A stretch of DNA of 64,000 nucleotides from Chloroflexota bacterium (GCA_011525385.1 WTGF01000125.1:44512-108511); one strand, 5' to 3'. Shown: positions 33,573 through 42,821, numbered from the stretch's first letter. A program made the numbers and translations. The notes: generated by a model not told the origin, from the sequence alone.

Positions 33573-35414
33573 CTATCGCTGACGCAAAACCGCCAGGGCG
33601 AATCTGGGCAGGCGCAACATGCGCCGGAATCTCCAAGGTTGGCGCAGCAGGCGATAGCACCATTCCAGACCGCGTCTTCGCATCCATTCCGGCGCTCGCG
33701 CTACCTCGCCAGTGATGAAGTCCAGCGATCCGCCAATGCCCATTGCCATGGTCACGTTGAGGCGCGGGAGATTGCGCGCGATCCACTTGTCTTGTTGCGG
33801 CGCTCCGTATGCCACAAACAAGATATCCGCCTTTGCCTGATTGATCATGGCGACGATGTCGTCTTCTTCGCTTTCAGTTGGGCTGCCTCCATAAGTACCG
33901 GCGACTTTTAGCCCCGGAAAGCGTCGACAAAGAATATCCGCCGCCTTCTGGGCGATTCCCTCGCCAGCCCCCAGGAAGAAGATACGCCAACCCCGTTCGG
34001 CGGCGCGACGCGCGATCAAGGGAACGCCGTCCGAGCCGGTAATGCGCTCGGCAATCGGACTGCCGAGACGCCTGCTGGCCCAGAGCAATCCGACCCCGTC
34101 GGGTACGCAGAGAGCGGCCCGATTCAAGATATTGAAGAATATGGGATCCTGACGCGCGATCATGATGAATTCCGGATTGACCGTACAAACATGATGGGGT
34201 CCGGAATCGGCCTGGATCCAGTCGTCTATAAGTTGCATCCAGGCCGGATAACTTAATCTGTCAACCGGCAGGTCCAGAATGCGTATTCTGCCCGGACGCG
34301 GTTTTTCATTGTCTTCCACCGACGCGCTTGCTTCATCGCCCCCAACTGTGTCTTGTGGACTCGGCCCAAGGACAGTTGCGGCAGCTTCAAATACCTGGCG
34401 CGATGTCACAAGCTTCATACAGGTGCGCGCCGCGCAGCCGTCACGGGCTCCGATTGAATGCCCGACGTAGCTGCAGGGACTGCAAGCCACGCCGCTGCGC
34501 TGAATCGACGCCCAGCCGTCAACCGTCCAGGGTTTCCAGGCCTCGTGATTGCTAGGTCCAAAAATGCTGACGACCGGCGTACCAGCTGCCGCGGCAAGAT
34601 GCATCACGCCGCTGTCGGCGCCGATGAACAGGTCGGCGCGTCGAAGCACATCAGCGAGTTGTGGCAGAGTCGTCTTTCCAACCAGGTTAAGGACCTCGAA
34701 ATCCATCAGGCGCGCCGCTTCGGGGCTGTCGTCGCCACTTTGACCGACCAGAACGATGTGGGTCTTGTAGCGAGACTTGAGTTGATCCGCGACCTCGGCA
34801 AAGCGAAGGGGCGACCAGCGGCGCGCTTTACTGTACCCGCCGCTGCCCGCGTGCATGACAACAATTGGGCCGTCGTTCAACTCGTCCATTGTCGACGCGA
34901 CCGCCTCCGAAGTCTCGCTATATACCTGGGCTGGCCGTGTTTTGGACGGGGCGCCCGCAAGCGCTGCCAAATCCAGCCAGTATTGCGCTTCGTGTACCCG
35001 GCCGAATCCATTGTCTGCCACGCCGTCTGTCAAGAAACTGGCATATTCGTTTCGCAATCCGATGATGCGTCTGGCGCCGGAAACTTTAGCGATAAGCCGA
35101 AACTTGATGAGGCCCGCGCGCAAGGTGAAATGATGAAAGAAGATAAGCGTATCGTAGTTGACATGGCGCAACGAGAGCAATTTAACAATGTTTGACGGGG
35201 ACAAAAGGGCTCGCGTTGCATTATGCTTCCCCTTGTCAATCGCTATGATGGTGTTGATCAAGCCGGGAGGTACAATGTCTATGGCGTGGCGGGAGGCCAA
35301 AAGATCGATTCTGGAATCTGGCTTGGCTTCGCGCAGCGCGGCCATGGCCGGCGTCGCCAATACCAGGTCGCCTATGTCCGCCAATTGCACCAGCAAAATA
35401 TAATCGGCTGTCAT
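33573..35414 (-). CDS. Fused glycosyltransferase: GT9 (heptosyltransferase-like) plus WecG/TagA/CpsF
   Basis: A 613-aa protein with two catalytic domains. Residues 1 to about 355 are GT9: VQLADIGDLVLATPAMAALRE, VVMHAGSGGYSKARRWSP and FIGADSGVMHLAAAAGTPVV. After an acidic linker (about 360-385), a WecG/TagA/CpsF domain follows with VCTVNPEFIMIARQ, VPDGVGLLWASRRLG, FFLGAGEGIAQKAADIL and YGAPQQDKWIARN. These normally are separate proteins that act on lipid-linked or core sugars. The C-terminus is very basic, suggesting membrane-surface binding. ATG 35414 gives a natural GT9 start. Confidence 0.92.
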   Translation of the reverse strand: MTADYILLVQLADIGDLVLATPAMAALREAKPDSRIDLLASRHAIDIVPPGLINTIIAIDKGKHNATRALLSPSNIVKLLSLRHVNYDTLIFFHHFTLRAGLIKFRLIAKVSGARRIIGLRNEYASFLTDGVADNGFGRVHEAQYWLDLAALAGAPSKTRPAQVYSETSEAVASTMDELNDGPIVVMHAGSGGYSKARRWSPLRFAEVADQLKSRYKTHIVLVGQSGDDSPEAARLMDFEVLNLVGKTTLPQLADVLRRADLFIGADSGVMHLAAAAGTPVVSIFGPSNHEAWKPWTVDGWASIQRSGVACSPCSYVGHSIGARDGCAARTCMKLVTSRQVFEAAATVLGPSPQDTVGGDEASASVEDNEKPRPGRIRILDLPVDRLSYPAWMQLIDDWIQADSGPHHVCTVNPEFIMIARQDPIFFNILNRAALCVPDGVGLLWASRRLGSPIAERITGSDGVPLIARRAAERGWRIFFLGAGEGIAQKAADILCRRFPGLKVAGTYGGSPTESEEDDIVAMINQAKADILFVAYGAPQQDKWIARNLPRLNVTMAMGIGGSLDFITGEVARAPEWMRRRGLEWCYRLLRQPWRFRRMLRLPRFALAVLRQR

Positions 35415-35483
35415 GTCATAGCTGCCCGTCGTCCCGCGCGCGTCTGACCTGCATTGTAGCAAATCGTCTTCAGGCCGCTCACC

Positions 35484-35839
35484 CAGGTCAATCGCATCAA
35501 ACTATTTTTCACCACCGAGGACACCGAGAGCACCGAGTTTAGGATCGTTTGTCGACCTTCCCTCAAATTCCGTCACCTGAATGCGGCAAAGTCGCCAGCG
35601 AAACTTTATCTTTTTAATAAACCGCGATTTGCGGTAGCCGAGCAGGTCTATTATTTTGTGCGAGCGCGGTAGCCCAAATTCGCCGGTTACGCGCCGAGCG
35701 GCTGTAGCTGAAAAGCGAGCCTGAAACATGATATGAGCTATGAACTTTGCATTTCTCGGTGTTCTCGGTGCCCTCGGTGGTTAATAATCAGTCCAATTTC
35801 GTACCATGTCAGTCGCCTCATTTTGATGCAATTGCCCTG
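35484..35839. mobile_element. Family A MITE-like element, older copy
   Basis: The ends CAGGTCAATCGCATCAAA (35484-35501) and TTTTGATGCAATTGCCCTG (35821-35839) are inverted and match the 50182 and 62312 copies. The 10-bp flanks GCCGCTCACC (35474-35483) and GCCACTCATT (35840-35849) agree at 7 of 10 positions, as expected of an aged target duplication. Each end has a CTCGGTG triple-repeat block in opposite orientation (35513-35537 and 35755-35780). No convincing gene is inside. Confidence 0.75.
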
Positions 35840-35844
35840 GCCAC

Positions 35845-36963
35845 TCATTGCATTTGCTGGAATTCGTCGAAGATCTCGTGAAGTCGTATGGCGGCTCGCC
35901 CCCAGGTAAATGTGGCCGCCTGTCGCTTGCCTTTGTGAATCATGCTTTCGCGCAGATTGGAGTCACTGTTATAACGCTGCATGGCTGCGCTTATCGCTGC
36001 CGTATCCCGGGGATCAACCAGCAGACCCGCTTCGCCAACAAGTTCCGGCAAGCTCGAGGTCTTGCTGGCGATTACCGGCGTCCCGCAGATCATGGCTTCG
36101 ACGACAGGGAAGCCAAATCCTTCGTAGAAGCTGGGGAACACCAAAGCCAGCGCTTGGCTCAATAACGCGCCTTTGTCCTCTTCGTCAATATAGCCTAGCA
36201 TTCGGACGTTTTCCGCGCCAGCCAGCCAAGTTTCGTCGAATAGCCAGCCTTTGCCTCCGGCCAAAACGAGTCCCGTCTGCCTGTCGCCGACTTGCTGTTG
36301 CCATTGCGCAAAGGCATTGACGATGCCCTGGATGTTCTTGCGCGGCTGCAATGTGCCGATGAAGAGGAAGAAACGTTCCGGCAACTGAAAACGATCCCGA
36401 ACGCGCGCGATATCTTCCGCATCAAATCGCAAGGAATCCGCGTCGACGCCGGGATAGAGAACACGGATCTTTTCTTGTGGAGTGCCGTAAAAGCGGCTCA
36501 AGTCATCGGCCGTCGCGCGGCTGTCCGCCAATACGAGCGTGGCGCGGCGCTGGCTATGGGCGGTTGTGATATCTAGATATCTACGCTGCATTTGCGGGTG
36601 AGCCGTCGGGAAGTGCTTATAGCCCAGGTCGTGCACGGTAACGAGCCCACGGCCTGGAAAAAACAATGGCAAGGCATGCGCCGGAACAAAGCAAACATCG
36701 GGACGCGTCGCCCAGAGTTCCCGCGCGAATCGTAGATGAGTCCAGACCCGCCGCCAGGGCAGGACAATTTGCCTTGTCCTCGCGTTGGCGGGGAAAAGAT
36801 CGGGGCCAGGCGCATCGCGAAAGTAAAGCGTAACGTCCTGCGGTTCGTCTCGGGACAGGTTTGCTTCCACGAAAGCATGAATCAAACGCCGCGCATAGTG
36901 TTCCGTGCCGGTCGGTCGCTCTGCCGTCGTGCGGCTGGCGTCGATCGCAATCCGTAGTGACAT
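35845..36963 (-). CDS. Glycosyltransferase family 4
   Basis: A 372-aa GT-B enzyme. It starts LRIAIDASRTTAERPTGTEHYARRLIHAF and carries FIGTLQPRKNIQGIVNAFAQW and FPSFYEGFGFPVVEAMICGTPVIASKTSSLPE, the EX7E donor-binding segment. It probably adds a sugar, often mannose-like, to a surface polysaccharide. It lies between the sugar dehydrogenase (39 bp upstream) and the fused glycosyltransferase. A mobile element has inserted at its stop codon. Confidence 0.92.
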   Translation of the reverse strand: MSLRIAIDASRTTAERPTGTEHYARRLIHAFVEANLSRDEPQDVTLYFRDAPGPDLFPANARTRQIVLPWRRVWTHLRFARELWATRPDVCFVPAHALPLFFPGRGLVTVHDLGYKHFPTAHPQMQRRYLDITTAHSQRRATLVLADSRATADDLSRFYGTPQEKIRVLYPGVDADSLRFDAEDIARVRDRFQLPERFFLFIGTLQPRKNIQGIVNAFAQWQQQVGDRQTGLVLAGGKGWLFDETWLAGAENVRMLGYIDEEDKGALLSQALALVFPSFYEGFGFPVVEAMICGTPVIASKTSSLPELVGEAGLLVDPRDTAAISAAMQRYNSDSNLRESMIHKGKRQAATFTWGRAAIRLHEIFDEFQQMQ

Positions 36964-37002
36964 GGCTATTTCCGGTGGCGAAGCCCCGACTATTCCACCG
37001 GC

Positions 37003-38316
37003 TCAAAGGCTGATGACCTTCGCGGAGACAGGCTTGTCGGCCAAGACATGGCGGGTATCGACGATGACGCGGCTGTGAGCCGCAATCTCGCGCCAGTCGA
37101 AGGCAGTGTGATCGGTCGCGATCACGACGCAATCCGCCTTCTTAAGCAAGCCGGCGCAATAAGCTTGCGACGGCATGCGTACATCATTTTCCAGCCGTAT
37201 TTCCGGCACATGCGGATCACAGTAGCTTACGTCAGCGCCTTTCTGCCGCAACAGGCTGATAATGTCGAGCGCGGGACTCTCCCGTACATCATCAACATCG
37301 CGTTTGTAAGCCACGCCCAGTATGACGATGCTCGAACCGCGAACCGCTCTCTGCTGGTCGTTGAGGGCGTCAGTAATCTTGTCGATGACGTAATACGGCA
37401 TCGACGCATTGATTTCGCTTGCCAATTCAATAAAGCGGGCGTTGTAATTCAGCGTTTTCAGCTTCCAGCTTAAGTAGTGCGGATCCACCGGGATGCAGTG
37501 CCCGCCCAGCCCGGGACCGGGATAAAAAGGCATGTAGCCGAAGGGTTTAGTCGCCGCCGCGTGAATCACTTCCCAGACATCAATGTCGAGCTTGTCGCAC
37601 ATCAACGTCATCTCGTTGACCAAACCGATGTTGACAGCGCGAAAAGTGTTTTCCAACAGTTTCACCATTTCTGCCGCAGTAGGGGAGGATACCTGGATAA
37701 CTTCATCGACAGCGGAATCATAAAGAGCCGCAGCCACTTGCGTGCAGTGCTCGGTAATGCCCCCGACGACCTTGGGCGTATTACGGACCGTGAAACGCTG
37801 ATTGCCCGGATCGATACGTTCGGGTGAAAACGCGATGAACACGTCCTCCCCTACCTCCCAGCCGTCACGCAAGATTTCCGGCAGAATTATCTCTTCGGTC
37901 GTTCCAGGATAGGTAGTGCTTTCCAGTACGATCAGCATGCCCGCCTTGCAGACTTCCGCGATCGATTGAGTTGCCTGCAGAATATGGGACATATCCGGAT
38001 CGCGTGTTTTGCGCAATGGGGTCGGAACGCAGATGCTGATGGCGTCTACCGGGCGCAGCTCGGCATAACAAGTCGTCGCGCGGAAGCGCCCGGCCTTCAC
38101 CAAAGTCTCCAAACGCTGATGCGGGATATCCGGAATATAGCTTTGACAGTCGTTGATCTTGATTACTTTCTCTTCGTCAACATCCACCCCCAAGACCGAA
38201 AAGCCAGCTTCGGCGAACTCGACCGCCAGGGGCAAGCCGACGTAACCCAGGCCGACGACGGCAACTGCGGCATTCCGTTCCGCGAACTTGTCAAGCAGAT
38301 CTCTCTTGTGGCTCAT
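37003..38316 (-). CDS. UDP-N-acetyl sugar/NDP-sugar 6-dehydrogenase
   Basis: A 437-aa dehydrogenase that oxidises the C6 of an NDP-sugar to a uronic acid with two NAD. VVGLGYVGLPLAVEFAEAGFSVLGVD (20-45), FSPERIDPGN (163-172), the KLLENTFRAVNI segment (K219, N223) and the catalytic Cys274 in GGHCIPVDPHYL are in place. The sequence pattern fits the WbpA/TviB (UDP-GlcNAc dehydrogenase) branch better than UDP-glucose dehydrogenase. It is first in the minus-strand polysaccharide cluster. Confidence 0.92.
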   Translation of the reverse strand: MSHKRDLLDKFAERNAAVAVVGLGYVGLPLAVEFAEAGFSVLGVDVDEEKVIKINDCQSYIPDIPHQRLETLVKAGRFRATTCYAELRPVDAISICVPTPLRKTRDPDMSHILQATQSIAEVCKAGMLIVLESTTYPGTTEEIILPEILRDGWEVGEDVFIAFSPERIDPGNQRFTVRNTPKVVGGITEHCTQVAAALYDSAVDEVIQVSSPTAAEMVKLLENTFRAVNIGLVNEMTLMCDKLDIDVWEVIHAAATKPFGYMPFYPGPGLGGHCIPVDPHYLSWKLKTLNYNARFIELASEINASMPYYVIDKITDALNDQQRAVRGSSIVILGVAYKRDVDDVRESPALDIISLLRQKGADVSYCDPHVPEIRLENDVRMPSQAYCAGLLKKADCVVIATDHTAFDWREIAAHSRVIVDTRHVLADKPVSAKVISL

Positions 38317-38642
38317 ATCGCTCCTTTGTAGGGGATGCGCCCGAAGAAATTATATTACGCGCCATACCTGCGCAATAGCCTGAGATCAGCGAATGCCGGT
38401 ACTGTATCGAATTCGGTTGAAATTGAAATAATTCATTTCACTACAAACCCGCAAAGAACACGGAGAGCAACAATACCGTAAGATTATTCTCGGTGCTCTC
38501 GGTGTCGAAGGGTTGTGTCTACGCGCCCCTCGGTGGTTAAAATTTCCTGTTTCAACCGAAAAGGATACACAACCACGCGCCCGCCGGGTTCCTCCGGCAG
38601 AGCGCGTTGCTTGAGCTTTTGTGAAGGACTGACTTGTTCAAC
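38317..38642. repeat. Intergenic region with an interrupted CTCGGTG repeat block
   Basis: No gene is seen. CTCGGTG repeats at 38489-38507 and 38529-38536 are split by about 21 bases that include GGGTTGTGT. The complement ATACACAACC occurs about 50 bp further right. It looks like a decayed family A end carrying a small secondary insertion. Confidence 0.45.
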
Positions 38643-39449
38643 TCAGACCGCGATGTCGCGCCTCTCGTATTGGTAAAGCGACGCCAACAGCAGGACTGCG
38701 GAAACGACTACGAATCCGGCGATATGCGGCCAGATGAAGCCCTGTGCCAAGATATCGCCGGTATTGTAATAGGTCAGGAAGGAAATGGAGCCGATCGGCT
38801 CGGCGACTGTTCCTTCCGCGACCGCGCCTATCGCCTGGAGCATATAACTTGCGATGACAAATGCCGTGACGATGCCGAGCGCGACCGATCGCCGCCGCAC
38901 GAGCACGGCGATGAGCATAGTCACCGCCATGATGAACACCATCATGGGAATCAAGTAGAATGTGACCTCCGCCAACCGCGCCACATCAAGATTGATGCCG
39001 GCAATTGACACGCCTATCTGCATACCCAGATAAATCAACAGGACCACACCGACGATGCTGACGCTGTAAGCGAGGAACTTCTCAACGATCACGCGCGCCC
39101 TTTGCACGGGCAAACTCAGCAGCACGTCCATCGTGCCGGCGTCCTCTTCGTTGGCTGTGATGCGCATGCCCATGACTACCGGATAGACAGCGAAAATCAG
39201 CGCGGATTTCCCGAAGAAGCCCATGGCGACGAAGCCTTCGTTGGTGGCGAATATCTCAAGCTCCTTGCCGATGCCGACCATCGCCAGAATGATGGGCGGG
39301 AAGGTCTCCAGCAAGTCCTTCACGTCCTGCATATCAAAGAGCGGCACCATCAGCACGACCAATAGCGCCATCGCCGCCAAGCCGACTCCCCAATAGACCA
39401 TTTGCTTCCAGGTCTGTTTGTAAGTCTCCAAAAAAACTGAACCGATCAT
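38643..39449 (-). CDS. ABC-2 type transporter permease (second copy)
   Basis: A 268-aa membrane protein with six predicted hydrophobic segments. The start MIGSVFLETYKQTWKQMVYWGVGL and the NEEDAGTMDVLLSLPV segment parallel the upstream permease (MSGIVFANTLRTTWKQVLYWGLGL, NDEQSGVMDVIMSLPI). The two are same-length paralogues from a tandem duplication and probably form a heterodimer. It lies 11 bp after its partner. Confidence 0.88.
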   Translation of the reverse strand: MIGSVFLETYKQTWKQMVYWGVGLAAMALLVVLMVPLFDMQDVKDLLETFPPIILAMVGIGKELEIFATNEGFVAMGFFGKSALIFAVYPVVMGMRITANEEDAGTMDVLLSLPVQRARVIVEKFLAYSVSIVGVVLLIYLGMQIGVSIAGINLDVARLAEVTFYLIPMMVFIMAVTMLIAVLVRRRSVALGIVTAFVIASYMLQAIGAVAEGTVAEPIGSISFLTYYNTGDILAQGFIWPHIAGFVVVSAVLLLASLYQYERRDIAV

Positions 39450-39460
39450 CGTACTCGCTC

Positions 39461-40267
39461 CTAGACGCCGATGTCGCGGCTGATAAACATGCGGACGGAA
39501 AGCGCGAATCCTGCCAGGACGACCAGTAGCAGGAGCAGGGCATTTGCGGGATCGTAGTTGCCCAGCACGATCTGCTCGCCCTTCGTATAGCTGAAGAAGG
39601 ACAAGCCTTGCATGAGATCGGCGATGGCCCCGCTGGCGGCGCCGCCGATCAAATTGAAGACGTAACTGACAACGACGAAGGCCGCCGACAAGCCAATGGC
39701 AAGGGCGCGCCGCCGAGCAATCAGGGCCAGCAGACAGGTGACGGTCATCACCAGCAAGGCGCCCGGGTAGAGATTGAGAATGCTGATGAAGACCAGATCC
39801 ATTTGCGCGTCTACGCCAAATAAAACCAGGCCGAACAGCGTAATCGCCGCGCAAACGAGCAAGATGCCCAGCCCGATCGCGGCGTAGCCAATCCAGCGTT
39901 CAAGCAGGTATGACGAGCGCGAAATCGGCAGCGACATGATGACGTCCATAACGCCGGACTGCTCATCGTTGGCGGTGATGTTCATGCCGGCCATGACAGC
40001 GAATACGGACAAGAATATGGCGGCTTCCGAAACGAAGATCGATACAATCCAGCCCTCGGAGCTCCGGAACAATTCGACGCTGCTCGCGCCGAAAGCCTGC
40101 AAGAGGGCAGGCGGCATCGAGGCGAAAAGATCGGCATAGCCCTGGATGATATCCGAGCTTGAGGCGATGAATCCGATGTAGAAACCGAGTACGCCCAAGC
40201 CCAGACCCCAATACAGCACTTGCTTCCAGGTGGTCCTCAGTGTATTGGCAAAGACTATTCCGCTCAT
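39461..40267 (-). CDS. ABC-2 type transporter permease (first copy)
   Basis: A 268-aa permease with about six membrane segments, a Gly/Ser-rich loop after the second, and an end RMFISRDIGV. Its ATG overlaps the stop of the ATPase gene (TAATG). With the ATPase and the second permease it makes a complete exporter of the DrrA/BcrA group. The substrate is unknown. Confidence 0.88.
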   Translation of the reverse strand: MSGIVFANTLRTTWKQVLYWGLGLGVLGFYIGFIASSSDIIQGYADLFASMPPALLQAFGASSVELFRSSEGWIVSIFVSEAAIFLSVFAVMAGMNITANDEQSGVMDVIMSLPISRSSYLLERWIGYAAIGLGILLVCAAITLFGLVLFGVDAQMDLVFISILNLYPGALLVMTVTCLLALIARRRALAIGLSAAFVVVSYVFNLIGGAASGAIADLMQGLSFFSYTKGEQIVLGNYDPANALLLLLVVLAGFALSVRMFISRDIGV

Positions 40268-41199
40268 TAGCGCGCCTCCCCGCCGTCGCTATAGTAAGCC
40301 AGGAAGATATCTTCCAATGACGGCTCTTCTACACGAAGATCTTTCACATAACCCTCGCTGAGCATACGCAGCAATGGATCGAAATCGCCCACCAGGCGCA
40401 TTTTAACGCGTGATCCGTTGACGTCCACGTTGCTGATGTCTTTTGACCCTTGAAGCTGCCGCGCCAAGCCCTCGGGAACGACGTCTCGGAACTGGACATC
40501 AACCCAATGAAACTCTACGTTCATCAGTTTCTCAATCGATTCCACCGCTTTGAGATCGCCATCGCGCAAGATGCCGGCGCGGTCGCAGATGGCTTGCACC
40601 TCGCTCAATATGTGGGACGACAGAAATACCGTTTTCCCCTTGTCGCGGTACTCATCCATCATGTCGTGAAAGGTCTGTTGCACCAAAGGGTCGAGACCAT
40701 TTGTCGGCTCGTCAAGAATGAGCAAGTCCGGGGAGTGCATCATGGCCAGGACCAGCCCAAGCTTGCGCTTGTTGCCGGACGACAAATCGCGGACGCGTTT
40801 GCTCGTATCCAGTTGCAAGCGCTTGGCCAATTCATCGGCTTGCTTCGCAATGCCTTTGCTATCGCCGCGCACGCTGGCGACGTAGTGGATGATCTGCTGA
40901 CCCGTGCGCCCTTCCCACAAGCTGAGCTCTCCCGGCAAGAATCCGACCCGCCGATGGATCTCGACGCTGTGATCCCGTATATCCATGCCAAAGATCGAGG
41001 CGGAGCCACTGCTGGGTCTGATCAAGTCCAGCAGCATGCGTATGGTTGTGGTTTTGCCGGCGCCGTTCGGACCCAGGTATCCGAAGATCTCACCCTGCTG
41101 TACGCTGAGATTGAGGTTTCGCAGGGCCGCTGTTTGCTTGGAGCCCGAGCCGTAGGTTTTCGAAAGACCGCTGATTTCTATCACTGTTGCGGACGCCAT
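40267..41199 (-). CDS. ABC transporter ATP-binding protein
   Basis: A 310-aa ATPase of the DrrA/BcrA group. Walker A GPNGAGKTT (about 43-51), a signature LSSGNKRKLGL with Ser in the LSGG-type position, Walker B LLILDEPTNGLDP and the switch His in LSSH. The C-terminal 90 residues form the extension common in drug and lipid exporters. ATG 41199 has AAGGAG with ideal spacing. It leads a three-gene operon. Confidence 0.93.
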   Translation of the reverse strand: MASATVIEISGLSKTYGSGSKQTAALRNLNLSVQQGEIFGYLGPNGAGKTTTIRMLLDLIRPSSGSASIFGMDIRDHSVEIHRRVGFLPGELSLWEGRTGQQIIHYVASVRGDSKGIAKQADELAKRLQLDTSKRVRDLSSGNKRKLGLVLAMMHSPDLLILDEPTNGLDPLVQQTFHDMMDEYRDKGKTVFLSSHILSEVQAICDRAGILRDGDLKAVESIEKLMNVEFHWVDVQFRDVVPEGLARQLQGSKDISNVDVNGSRVKMRLVGDFDPLLRMLSEGYVKDLRVEEPSLEDIFLAYYSDGGEAR

Positions 41200-41229
41200 G
41201 GTAATCTCCTTATTGCCAACGATAGCGGG

Positions 41230-41259
41230 GGTTGACGCCCACAAAACATGCGTTCAACC
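41230..41259. promoter_or_regulatory. Inverted repeat just downstream of the ABC-exporter start of transcription
   Basis: GGTTGACG (41230-41237) and CGTTCAACC (41251-41259) are near-perfect inverted arms 13 bp apart. They lie right at the predicted start of transcription, a usual spot for a repressor operator. An mRNA hairpin is the alternative. Confidence 0.45.
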
Positions 41260-41266
41260 TTTATCG

Positions 41267-41296
41267 ATTATAGTCGGCGCGCGAATCCACTGTCAA
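41267..41296 (-). promoter_or_regulatory. Consensus promoter of the ABC-exporter operon
   Basis: Exact TTGACA (41296-41291) and exact TATAAT (41272-41267) on the minus strand with an 18-bp spacer. Transcription should begin near 41260, about 60 bases before the ATPase start. Confidence 0.8.
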
Positions 41297-41399
41297 CGAA
41301 AACCGCGCCCAGCCCATCCCCCAATTATTGGGGTGTGCAACGGGCCGGGTAGGGCGCAATTCTCCAGCGCTTCGCCATGAGCTTGTCCACAGCCGCGCG

Positions 41400-42821
41400 C
41401 TAGGAATCGCTGGCGCTGATAACCTCGACGCCCAGATAGGGACGCAAGACCTGCGGGACGACGACGCTGCCGTCGGCTTGCTGGTTGTTCTCCATGATCG
41501 CGATCATCACGCGCGGCGTGGCCAGCCCGCTGCCGTTTAAGGTATGCACAAAACGCGTCTTGCGGCTGCCGGCCGGGTAATAACGCACCCTCGCTCGTCG
41601 CGCTTGAAAGGCTTCGGTATTGCTGCAGGAACTCACCTCGAGCCATTCCCGGCAGCCCGGCGACCACATTTCGATATCGTATTTTTTGGTCGCGCTGAAA
41701 CCGAGGTCGCCGCTGACGATTTCCAAGCGCCGAAAAGGTATCTCAAGTTCCGCGCAGATGTCCTCGGCGTAGCCCGTCATCGTTTCCAATACGTCGTAGC
41801 TGGTCTCGGGCGTCGTGAATTTGAACATCTCCACTTTTTCGAATTGATGCACGCGCTTGATGCCGCGCACGTCGCGCCCGGCGCTGGCCTTCTCGCTGCG
41901 AAAACAGGGTGTATGCGCGACATAGCTTAACGGAAGATCGTCTTCCTCGAGGATTTCGTCCCGATGCAAATTGGTGATCGCGACCTCGGCTGTGGGTACC
42001 AGAAAGCGGTTTTCATCGGCCAACTGATAGACCGTATCCTGGAATTTGGGAAACTGCGCGGCGCCGTAAAGCATGTCGCCGTATACCAGGTAGGGCACAT
42101 AGACTTCGCTAAACCCGTTCGCTCGCGCGCTATCCAGGAAGAAGCTGATCAGGGCGCGCTGCAACCGAGCGCCCCATCCCTTCAAAACAAAGAAACGGCT
42201 GCCCGCCAGCTTGACGCCCCGCTCGAAGTCAATAATGCCAAGCGCGGGACCCAGCTCCCAATGGGGTTTCGGCTCGAATTCGAATTCGCGGAATTCGCCC
42301 TGGGGCGGATGCGCGACATTGCTTTCTTCGCTCTCGTGGACGGGTACGCTATGATGCGGCAGATTAGGGATCCAAAGCATATTGTCTTCAAGTTCGCTCT
42401 CGATTTTCTTTGCCCTGGCGAAGCCCTCATCGATCTTGCCCCCGATCTGCCTCAAGGCTGCGATGAGATCGTCGAATGCGGAGCCCGCTTGCAAGCTGTC
42501 GTCTCTCTTGACCGCGGCGCTGCCCTCCATAAGCGCTTTAGTGCTGTCAAAGTCTTGACGCTGCAACGCGCTGGCAGCCGCATGCGCGCGCGCGGCTTTT
42601 TCTCCATCATCCATCTCTTTATTGCCGCGCAGTTTGCCCATTGACCGGTTTAAACTGTTTCGCGCGGCTTGCGCGCTTTCTGTCCTGGTCCGTATTTCGC
42701 GCCGCTGCCCATCCAGTTCCAGGATCTTGTCAATGCGGGCGAGTGCCGCCTCGTCATAGAGTTTGGCGATCTGCTCTTTCACCCAATCCGGCTTTTCACG
42801 GATTAGCGCTATGTCCAGCAT
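41400..42821 (-). CDS. serS: Seryl-tRNA synthetase
   Basis: A 473-aa class II synthetase. An N-terminal coiled-coil arm (about 30-120) binds the long arm of tRNA-Ser. Motif 2 is FRSEKASAGRDVRGIKRVHQFEKVEMFKF, and motif 3 is the NGSGLATPRVMIAIMENNQ segment near the C-terminus. It is somewhat longer than the usual 420-430 aa because of inserts in the arm and in the region before motif 2. Confidence 0.96.
   Translation of the reverse strand: MLDIALIREKPDWVKEQIAKLYDEAALARIDKILELDGQRREIRTRTESAQAARNSLNRSMGKLRGNKEMDDGEKAARAHAAASALQRQDFDSTKALMEGSAAVKRDDSLQAGSAFDDLIAALRQIGGKIDEGFARAKKIESELEDNMLWIPNLPHHSVPVHESEESNVAHPPQGEFREFEFEPKPHWELGPALGIIDFERGVKLAGSRFFVLKGWGARLQRALISFFLDSARANGFSEVYVPYLVYGDMLYGAAQFPKFQDTVYQLADENRFLVPTAEVAITNLHRDEILEEDDLPLSYVAHTPCFRSEKASAGRDVRGIKRVHQFEKVEMFKFTTPETSYDVLETMTGYAEDICAELEIPFRRLEIVSGDLGFSATKKYDIEMWSPGCREWLEVSSCSNTEAFQARRARVRYYPAGSRKTRFVHTLNGSGLATPRVMIAIMENNQQADGSVVVPQVLRPYLGVEVISASDS

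Noticed and set aside
32485..33786. Longer start (433 aa) for the PfkB-like kinase
   Set aside because: The extra 103 residues overlap the end of the fused glycosyltransferase and have no kinase-family similarity. ATG 33477 precedes the conserved VLVLGDVILDEY.
38643..39854. Longer start (403 aa) for the second ABC permease
   Set aside because: The first 135 residues are an out-of-frame reading of the first permease. The paralogue shows the true start.
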